A DNA stretch of 64,000 nt, from contig JANBPK010000713.1 in the NCBI GenBank assembly GCA_027579435.1, positions 62,001-126,000 of the forward strand, given 5' to 3'. A model generated the notes under the pieces. That model made no database searches. It was given only the letters and a program-made list of their open reading frames with translations, and was not told the DNA's origin. Below, piece after piece: positions 56,495-64,000 of the stretch. Each line of letters begins with the position of its first letter. Within the stretch, counting starts at the first letter, position 1. Both the position numbers and the translations under genes were made by a program. This DNA is from Candolleomyces eurysporus. Its lineage: Eukaryota > Basidiomycota > Agaricomycetes > Agaricales > Psathyrellaceae.

Positions 56495-57345
56495 CTACCA
56501 TTTACCAACCCGGCCACTGCTAAATTGTCCAAGAATACCTACCAATCGATCAAATACTTTCAGCGGTCCATCTCCTTTCAAGATATGGGAATGGTGCTTG
56601 GGCTGCCGTTTTATCTCGGCAAAACCCTTGCTGATGTCGAGCTCCTCAGCCTGCTCGATTGTTGGAAGGAACTGGTTGACAATGTCCCATGCATCCTTCT
56701 CCTCTCTGAAACTGTACACCTGCGAACCGGCGCTGAGAGCGGTGTTCCAATGCGTTTGCAGTCGCTCATGGCGCTTCTCTGCTTCTTCGAAGTTGCTGCA
56801 GCGATTCCACTTTGTCGTAGCTATGATGAGTTGGTGGTATAGTCCCGGCTTGAGGGAGCGATCCAACGCTTCCAAGTCAGATTGAGCGACGGTCTGATAA
56901 CGAGCCTCGCTGACATCGTGAAGATAGACAACGCCCCCACGGCATTTTCCATTGGGGAACCTGTTGCACAAACATGAGCGACGAAATCGATCGCTCATTT
57001 GGAGAACGTACGATTTCTCGAGCCAACCTATAATTTGCTGAAGAACAGCTGCATCTGTTTGATCTGGATCGTCGAATCCTGGCGTGTCCACTACAATTAG
57101 GCGGTACTGCTTCTTGCATTGCGGTATCACCCCCGCATCCAGTTCAATGACAGCAGGTTTGACATCCTTTGTGCAAACTGCGAGGGAGTCTTCGTCTCCA
57201 ACCTTCGCTTTCGGTAAGGAACTAGGAAGCAGGGCGTTGACGAACTAGGGACTCAGAAATCAGCCCCTGAAGCAGGAGCGAGCAAATCGTACATACAGTA
57301 CTCCTTCCGGATCCAACAAGACCTGTGACGCTGTTGAATGTTCAA
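56495..57345 (-). CDS. AIG1-like GTPase (paralogue 5) with altered Walker A
   Basis: The Walker A place reads TGLVGSGRST, with Arg for the invariant Lys. An intron follows, then FVNALLPSSLPKAKVGDEDS, YRLIVVDTPGFDDPDQTD (G3), WLEKS, and after an intron NGKCRGGVVYLHDVSEARYQ, LIIATTKWN, AGSQVYSFREEKDAWDIVNQ and a C-terminus ending GRVGKW. The frame is open through all three visible exons. The first exon is not certain: a small exon before 57330 is expected but no clean ATG joint was found, so the start given is approximate. Its decayed relative at 43610 shares the Arg. It is divergent to paralogue 6, 500 bp away. Confidence 0.75.
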
Positions 57346-57840
57346 TAAAGCATGATCATATACGGAAAAGCTTGCCATACGCACAGAAGGACGACGTCGG
57401 AACTACGAAATCGAGGTGCGGCTGAGGACATCTCGAACCAAGAAAGAGGTAGATCTAACTCGGGAAGTGACTTCCTCGACGAGTCACCTTATAGGACGCA
57501 GACCAGGATTGGGATACCGCCAAATGATCACTTCAAGCGATTCACAAATTCGGAAAATTCCATACATGTCTGGAACGGTGACCCGGGCACGACAGCACCC
57601 TAAAATCGAACTTCTGCATTGAGCAGAGGCTTCGAACACAAGGGTGATTACCAGGAAATGAGGGCTACGCAGCTCTATCACTCAGCCACGTTTCAAATGA
57701 CTGTGCTCAGTCGGACGCAAGACGGCTTCTGTAAAAAGCGTCGTACCCACCTCGTGTCCTCGCCGTTCTTTGAGTGCCACTTCCCGTCGCCCCCCCCTTC
57801 ATTTAACCTCTCATTTTATTCTCCGTGATTGCACTCGGCG
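57346..57840. promoter_or_regulatory. Shared divergent promoter region of GTPase paralogues 5 and 6
   Basis: This 500-bp spacer holds both starts. No ORF of its own. The end near paralogue 6 is pyrimidine-rich (CGCCCCCCCCTTCATTTAAC), a common feature of fungal promoters. It may also contain the missing first exon of paralogue 5. Confidence 0.4.
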
Positions 57841-58952
57841 ATGTCAGGAATTGACCTAGCTTTGAAAGATGCTCAAGAAACAGATATTGTAATTCCGTGA
57901 GTTGACAAACCCCAGCTGCGTCGACTGCTCTATGACACTTGTTTCAGAATTATGGGAGCCAGCGGTGCTGGAAAGAGTAGCGTAAGTATCCAACGTGACA
58001 CTAGAAGGTGGACTGAGCTCGCTCACCCATTTTTGACAAGTTCATCAACCACCTTCTCGATTACCTGGGATCAACGAGGGAGCGTGTCCAGGTTGGCGAA
58101 CAACTGGTGTCCTGCACGAGCCAACTGGAGTCCGTCATAATAGATGGACTAACCCATGATTGGAAACGCATCAAAGGTCATCGAATCGTCCTTGTCGATA
58201 CGCCTGGCTTTGACGACACTTACCTCGGAGACTTCGTGATTCTACAGCGAATCGCCAGCTGGTTAGCGGAATCGTAGGTATTTGTTCTAGTTTCTGGGCA
58301 CAAGTTAACTTGTTTCCCTCCTGCTAATAGATATCGCAAAAAAATGGTTCTCGGCGGGGTAGTTTACCTGCACGATATCTCCCAAGATCGGTTCTCTGGG
58401 ACAGCTCGAAGAAACCTCGAGATGTTCAACCAGCTGTGCGGCGATTCGGTCCTTGACAGGGTCGTCCTTGTTACCTCGAAGTGGGGAAAGGTTGTTGGGC
58501 GAAATCTCGAGAAGAGAGAAGGAGAACTGAAGAGCAACCACTGGAATACAATGTTACTTGGTGGAGCGAGGGTTGAACGACTGGTCGCCGGAAGGGAGGG
58601 AGAGAGCGCTTGGAGAATTATCTCCTCCATACTAGACAGGGTTGAGGGACGAATGAGAGACGCGATCAAGTTCAAAGGGCTCGAGATCCAAAGGGAACTC
58701 GTCAAGCGTCACAAATTCCTCCCCCAAACGCACGCCGCTCGAGAGTTGCGGAATCAACTTCAGCAGATGCTCGAATCCCAGACTTCTCAGATGCTGGTGT
58801 TGGAGGCTGATGCACTGGCAGGGGATGCAGAAGCAAAGGCGCAGCTGCAAGAGCAAGAGACGAAGGTCAAGAAGATGGCCGAGCAGATCGAAAATCTGAA
58901 AATTACGTTCCCCAAGCGTTTCGCACGATTGAAAATGGTTATTGAGAATTGA
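57841..58952 (+). CDS. AIG1-like GTPase (paralogue 6), intact
   Basis: Exons 57841-57896, 57948-57981, 58041-58273 and 58331-58952 give 314 residues. The start is MSGIDLALKDAQETDIVIP; Walker A GASGAGKSS is followed by an intron and FINHLLDYLGSTRERVQVGE; G3 is HRIVLVDTPGFDDTY; then GGVVYLHDISQDRFSGTARR, VVLVTSKWG in the NKxD place, and GARVERLVAGREGESAW. The C-terminus is a coiled coil (THAARELRNQLQQMLESQTS to AEQIENLK) ending LKMVIEN. All introns have good GT..AG ends and identical positions in paralogue 3. It has the cleanest gene model of the cluster. Role unknown; family members elsewhere act in membrane-linked or defence processes, which is only background here. Confidence 0.9.
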
Positions 58953-59465
58953 TTTTGGGGGGCTGGTAACCATATGCTTCAGTACCGATTTCGCGTCGTT
59001 TGTACTTGTACGAAGAGTAACTTATAAATTGTATGCCACATGCCTGGTATCAGCCAAAATTCAACTTATCCTCACCCATCCTCTTGAAGCATTAGCCCTT
59101 GAGGTATAAGTAATAGGACGGCAGTTGACGTCGTTGAGTGGTGGTGTCGGAGGAACTCGCCCGATCATTTTAAATTTGACGCCCTATTCAGACGCTTCAG
59201 GGGAGGCCTATACAAAAAGAAGGGACTCGGAGATTCACGAGAGCAGGTAGAATAAACAAGCTTCAAGTAATATTGGGAGTATTATCGGGTAATTAATTTA
59301 TGTTATGCACACGATGTAAATCAAGTGAAACGCTATACTAGCCCTACGTTGCCACGTAGTCTTCTGAGGTAGCTCAGCCCCATTCCCAAACCATATATAT
59401 ACCATAACCCAAAACGTTCGAACCAAACCCACTCGCACATCCCAACAAAAGCCACCCTCGTTCAT
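58953..59465. other. Convergent spacer, no gene seen
   Basis: It lies between paralogue 6 and the BAR-SH3 stop codon. No ARPC5 sequence is present here, unlike the older copy of this segment at 45.9-46.8 kb. Confidence 0.55.
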
Positions 59466-62414
59466 TCACGAGTGAAACTTGCCACAATTACTGCACATCC
59501 CCTTGGGATGGAACGGATTCTGGTTAAACTTGCCACATCCCGTGCTGGCCCCCGCAGAGGCCGTATTCCCAGTCGTCGTGAAATGAGACAACTCAGCCGC
59601 AGACTCGAACGGGGAAACGTCGTATTCCACTCCCGGTCCTCCGCCGTGACCGTGGCTAGAGTTGCTCAATGACGAGCTGGGTGTGAGGACGACGTTGTTG
59701 TTGAACGATTGCATCGAATCCGTAGACGAGTTGTTCGCTTGGCTGCCTCCTCCGGTCCCTCCCACTCCTGCGAAACCAAACAAAGACCCCGACCCAAATC
59801 CAGAGCCAGAGCCCGATCCAGACTTGGACAACGTATTCGTCCTGGATGTCGGCCCTAACCTGCGCTCCGGAATCGCAGGAACAGGTGGCTGCTGATTCAC
59901 CTGCGGACGACGAGGGGGCGGAGGGGGCGGAGCAGCCTTCCTCTGAATGAACGGAGCGTCACGAACAGGACTCGGCGGTCCTTCGCTCTGTGACCTTGAA
60001 AGTAGGGGCTGGTTCGCGTTATCCCCGTCACGGTGCTGTGAGGATGATGAGGAAGACGAGAACGATGATAGCATCTTGCTCTTCATCTTCGGCGTGCTCG
60101 AGTTCATTTTCTCCTTCTCCTTCTCCTTTTCCTTCTCCCGGTCCATGTACATGTCCAAGTCGTCAGAGAATCGTCGAGGTTTGGCGGGTAGGGCCGGAAG
60201 TGATTGGTGTTCGGTATCGGTATCGTCATGGGTATCGCTGGCACCGTCATTGAACCCGGTGTAGAATGGACTACGACTGTGTGAGAGGGGCTGTCGTCCG
60301 TACTCGATTTCGTCAAGGTCGCTCGTAAGGTAGCCGTCGTCTTTGTTGACTTGCGAAGATCCATTGGGCACGCGAACTTCGATTCCGAGCTCAGGTTTAG
60401 GCTCGTCTGCTCTGTAAGGCCTTGGCGGAAGGGCCGGATTAGGCGGGGAGCCACCGGCAGAAACGTAGGAAGTAGGGAAAAGACCCTTCTTCCCATCCAC
60501 CTCTCCCATCCACCATCCATCCACCACCTCGTTCAAAACCTTGATCTCCGTCCCAGCCTTGAACGTCAACTCGTCCGCCGACCCGTTAAAGTCATACAGC
60601 GCTTTGACGACCTTCTTATCCTGAAGCGAAGGTGGCTTCAAGATTCTGCCAGGGACGACAGGCGAAGACGTTCCAAGGCTCTCCTTCGACTTGTTCTTCT
60701 TCGACGACGATCGTCGACTGAGGAAACTGTTCGACCTCTTCAGAGGAGAAGCGTTGGGGGTATCCGGACTGCGTCGCGGGGCGTCCTCCGTGTCCGGTCC
60801 ATCATCCAACGTAGCAAAGGAATCTACATCCTTGCTCTTCTTCCCTCTAGAGAAAGAGTCCACCGCGCTCGACGCCCAGCCAGCAACACTAAGCCGACGC
60901 GGTTTCTCTTCCTTCTCCTTCTCCTTGTCCTTGGGACGACCGTTATCTTCAGATTTGGTGCTCGAGTGCGCCCTTCGACGGGACAACCTCGAAGATGGCC
61001 TGGATGGACCAGCACTCCCGGCAGAATCAGACTTTCTGTGTTTCCTGGAATTCCGAGAGGGAGGACGGCTGATCTCTTCGTCGTCTGACGAGTCTGCGAT
61101 AGCAGCAGACATTGAAGCTGGTATCGCGCGTGGAATGGAAGGAGTCCTCGAGGTCTTGGATCTTCCTTCACTGGTTCTGCGCGTCAACGATCGGCGGGAG
61201 CCACTACCGCTTGAACTTGAAAGGAATCAGCACTGGTTCGCATCAACCCAACCTTTAGCGTACCTGGCGGTCCATTCGGCTCTGACTTCTTGCAATACTT
61301 CCAGAGTTTGATGCGCGAAGTTCATTTCGATATCCAAGAAAGCGGAAAGTTCTCGCTCTTGTTGGATTTCATGTTCTTGAAGGGCGTGCATGTGAGCTCG
61401 CATGTCTTCTATGGTTTCGTCACTAAACCGGAAATTAGGTGGGGTCGCTGAGAACGACATAACGGGACATACTATCGCTGCTGGGCTCTCTCCATTTCGT
61501 CCTCAGCCTCCCGCTTATCCTTCTCCTTCTTGCTGTTCCGTGTCTTCTCATACTTTGTGGTGGCAGATTCTAGTACAGACCTACGTAGAGACTCTGATGA
61601 ACGATGCAGTTAAATTCGAAATCCAACGTAACACATACCTCCTGCTGTCCAGTTTCTTGCGCAAGGCTTCATATTCCTTGATCTCGCCCCGGAATCGCTC
61701 GATAGAGGCGATAAAGGTATCTTTGAACGTCAAAGCATACGCTTCTTGCAACATGGCCACCTTGGAATGTGCACGTCCTAGCTTGATCAGAGAGTTTCCT
61801 GGACATGTTACAGGTCAGCAGTTGCTCCACAAATTTGAAATGGGTTCGTAAGGCGAGCGAGCGGTATCCGAAAGAGATGGCGATGTGCAGACCTGGGATG
61901 AGGTACTCACCGAACATCGAATCATCGGCAAACTGTTCGCCATGCGAAATCATAACGATCCCCAGTGCATCGATCGGTAGAAACTTGTCAGCATCTCCAA
62001 CAGCCTCGCTATGGACCTTCTTGGAGAGGGCATGATGATACGCTTCACAGGCGTCATACAGCCTACAATGTCAATGAGGCCGGCATGGTCATCCAGACAT
62101 GTCAGCAATGTCCTCCGTCCGATTCGCGCGTAGATTGACTGACCTGTTTGCACCTTCCTTCCTCAGCTCTATGTCGTTCTCCAAATCCCGAAACTCGTCT
62201 GCGACGACAGGCTTGTCCTTGGACGCAATGACCTCGCCAGCCCACTGTAAAGAGAAATGACAAAAGTGGCGTGATATCCGAATCAGGGCTCAGCCTTGGC
62301 TCAGTCTTGGACAGCAGTGACTGACCTGGCGAAGTTTTCCGAGCTATACGAGTAGATATAAGCCAATGGTCCACGAGAGCACGGTCAAAGCACCCACCTG
62401 TCTGCCAGCCATTG
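59466..62414 (-). CDS. BAR-SH3 membrane-remodelling adaptor with cysteine-rich tail
   Basis: Small first exons join MAGRQ, LGKLRQ and WAGEVIASKDKPVVADEFRD. The BAR domain follows (ALSKKVHSEAVGDADKFLPI, IKLGRAHSKVAMLQEAYALT, KEKDKREAEDEMERAQQRY, DETIEDMRAHMHALQEHEIQ). A 49-nt intron (GTACGC..TTTCAAG) removes the TGCTGA that would otherwise stop the frame near 61228. A Ser/Arg-rich linker precedes one SH3 domain (VVKALYDFNGSADELTFKAG, GWWMGEVDGKKGLFPTSYV). A long Pro/Ser/Gly-rich part has PxxP sites (APPPPPPRRPQVNQQPPVPA). The end is CGKFNQNPFHPKGMCSNCGK, a C..C-x2-C..H cluster. BAR domains bend membranes and SH3 domains bind proline motifs, so endocytosis or actin patches are the expected setting. 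ATG 62414 heads the first exon. Confidence 0.85.
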
Positions 62415-62631
62415 TTCTAGTTGAATGCAGGACGGGAAGAAATGAGGGGCTTGTATTTCTAGCGCGGCCAATGCCGAAACGAGATGAATATGAATATGGA
62501 TCGAGATCCAGTGCAGTTTTGATCAACATAGCGAAATCAGTCGACTCGAGCTCTGCGGCCACCAGCCATATATTACGCCAGAAAACATATACATCTAGTA
62601 CACTATCAAATACAACAAGATACCGAAACAA
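62415..62631. other. Short spacer between BAR-SH3 start and SWIB gene stop
   Basis: Both neighbours are on the minus strand. It must hold the BAR-SH3 promoter and the 3' end of the SWIB gene; nothing else seen. Confidence 0.5.
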
Positions 62632-64000
62632 TCACTGCATGCCCCTTGCTGCAAGGTTTGTGCCGTGCTGAATCGCAACCGCCTCTTCGACCCATGGCAG
62701 CTGGAAGAACTCGCTCCGTCTGAGCTCTTCCTGTCGGACAGTCAGACCCTCTGTAGGCCCACTGCCCAGTATACTCTCCAGGTCGCGCGATTGCGACTCC
62801 AGCCATGTCTGGATGAATTTCGCTGGATCCTTGGCGAATGATTCGAGGAAGACTTTCTTCACATGCGAGTTGTGCAGCGACTGAGCCAAGAGGGCGATCT
62901 GGTCGTAAATAGCTTTAGTAATTATTTACTCATGCAGATAACGCTCAACTCACCTCCTCATCCAGCTTCATAAGCGTGGCCCCGCTCTCTTTGCTACTTT
63001 GAAGCATCGCGGCCATTCGACCCTTCATGGCAGCATCCTCCATCTTGACCTCCACATCATACGCCTGGGGTCGTTCTGGCGGGGGTGCACCAGGATTTAC
63101 AGTGTACCATAGAACGATAGGATCTGGGACAACCAGAAATCGGTTGACGAGGTCAGGAAGCATCTGGAAACTAATTCCCTCGCCGCCGAATATCTATTAC
63201 GCAAAACGGTTTAGCAACTGCTTCGGAACGAGCGGTTACTGGTACTTACGGGCTTCAGTTTGTCATCTGCACGAATAATCCTCCGGTCGACCTTATCTTG
63301 CAAGCCGTTCAGCTTGATATAGGACCACAAGGCCTGAATGACACCGAGCCTGCTCTCTTCTTTGATTCCTAATATGTTGGCCAACTCTGGGTGGAGCTTG
63401 TATTGTTCGGGGAAGTGGTTCAGGTAAAGCAGAACACGGATTTTGGTTGGGGTATCGCCTGTGCGCCGAACGGTAAAGCCATCCAGTGGGGCATTAGGGT
63501 GGCCTACTCGTGGCCACTAAGAACTGCGTTAGAAACCTGACATACAGGGCGAAGAATTGGCTTTGTCGCTCACTTCAACAATGTTTCCGTCTGGGTAGAG
63601 GTTGACGTCGCGTTCAAGCTCAATCACCATCTTTTTGACCAATGTTGAGAACTTTCGTGTGGGTGCTAGATTCCTATGACGCGAATTTGCAACCTGCAGT
63701 AGGATAAGGGGAGATATGACTGAGCGCGTTGAAACCAACAGCACGTAGAATTGACGCACCTCGAGCAAACGGCCTTCTATACGAAACTGCCACGCGGGTA
63801 TCCCCTCTCCAGTCTCGAAATTCGTCGTCGATGGCTCCCCTCCGTTCTGCCAAACTTGTCCAGACACGGTATTGCTTAGGAATATTCGCAGTGTGCGCGT
63901 CGTCTGTTTGGTTGAGCCTGTCATAAGTCGCGCTCAGATAGAAAGCGAGAGGGCTCCTCGTACTGTTGGTGTTCTGGATAGAGCATCCTGGATTTCAACT
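62632..64000 (-). CDS. ssr3: SWIB-domain SWI/SNF (BAF60-type) subunit, 5' end outside window
   Basis: The minus-strand gene enters from the right edge. VEIQDALSRTP is followed by a 60-nt intron, then TRTLRIFLSNTVSGQVWQ and WQFRIEGRLLE. After further introns come VKKMVIELERDVNLYPDG, HPNAPLDGFTVRR, and the SWIB domain (KIRVLLYLNHFPEQYKLHPE, LANILGIKEESRLGVIQALW, SYIKLNGLQDKVDRRII, KPIFGGEGISFQMLPDLV). A C-terminal helical part follows (FLESFAKDPAKFIQTWLESQ) ending AARGMQ. The order matches SMARCD/BAF60, Snf12, Rsc6 and fission-yeast Ssr3, subunits of nuclear chromatin-remodelling complexes. The SWIB part is complete. The symbol follows the fission-yeast orthologue. The N-terminus is missing. 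Confidence 0.88.

Noticed and set aside
61220..61240. In-frame TGA in the BAR-SH3 gene
   Set aside because: It lies inside a 49-nt GT..AG intron with good donor and acceptor, and the decayed copy has the same sequence there.

Overview
This window is from a filamentous basidiomycete, most likely Agaricomycetes. Coding genes carry many short GT..AG introns with CTRAC-type branch sites. There is a DUF6535 membrane protein, an expanded family of AIG1-like small GTPases, a BAR-SH3 adaptor with a cysteine-rich tail, and basidiomycete-type Ty1/copia, Ty3/gypsy, Helitron and pogo-type elements. The mix resembles Ceratobasidiaceae (Rhizoctonia-like), but the genus is an inference. Runs of N mark uncertain bases and some apparent frameshifts.

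Positions 1-38735 are a transposon graveyard. From the left: the 5' end of a Ty3/gypsy element on the minus strand (long LTR plus start of gag); an apparently intact DDE transposon with matching TIRs and a TA target duplication; a foldback repeat; about 2 kb of 70-76 bp satellite with a 360 bp higher-order period; a decayed Helitron (Rep, helicase and an extra spliced gene) cut by a solo LTR of the first gypsy family; then a copia tandem. The second copia copy is split by a complete 9.2 kb gypsy element flanked by a TCGT duplication. That gypsy element is itself interrupted by a solo LTR-like 1.17 kb unit flanked by AAAAC. A second 1.17 kb unit in opposite orientation, without target duplication, joins copia coding sequence to half a copia LTR.

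Three things in the transposon half deserve attention: a convergent antisense spliced gene, with its own TATA box, in the gypsy 3' region; a long reading frame conserved inside both 1.17 kb LTR-like units; and a copia leader ORF that lies inside a well-formed candidate intron.

Positions 39200-59000 hold a cluster of AIG1-like GTPase paralogues: two intact on the plus strand, three on the minus strand, and two pseudogenes. They sit with a DUF6535 protein and a large unrecognised C-terminal module apparently fused to one GTPase. Segmental duplication is visible: a divergent GTPase pair followed by the BAR-SH3 gene occurs intact at the right (56.5-62.4 kb), decayed at 43.6-49.1 kb (with a dead intron-containing ARPC5 copy inserted), and as a trace after the GTPase at 49.5-50.6 kb. 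The right edge (59466-64000) is conserved housekeeping sequence: the BAR-SH3 adaptor and a SWIB-domain SWI/SNF subunit running off the window.
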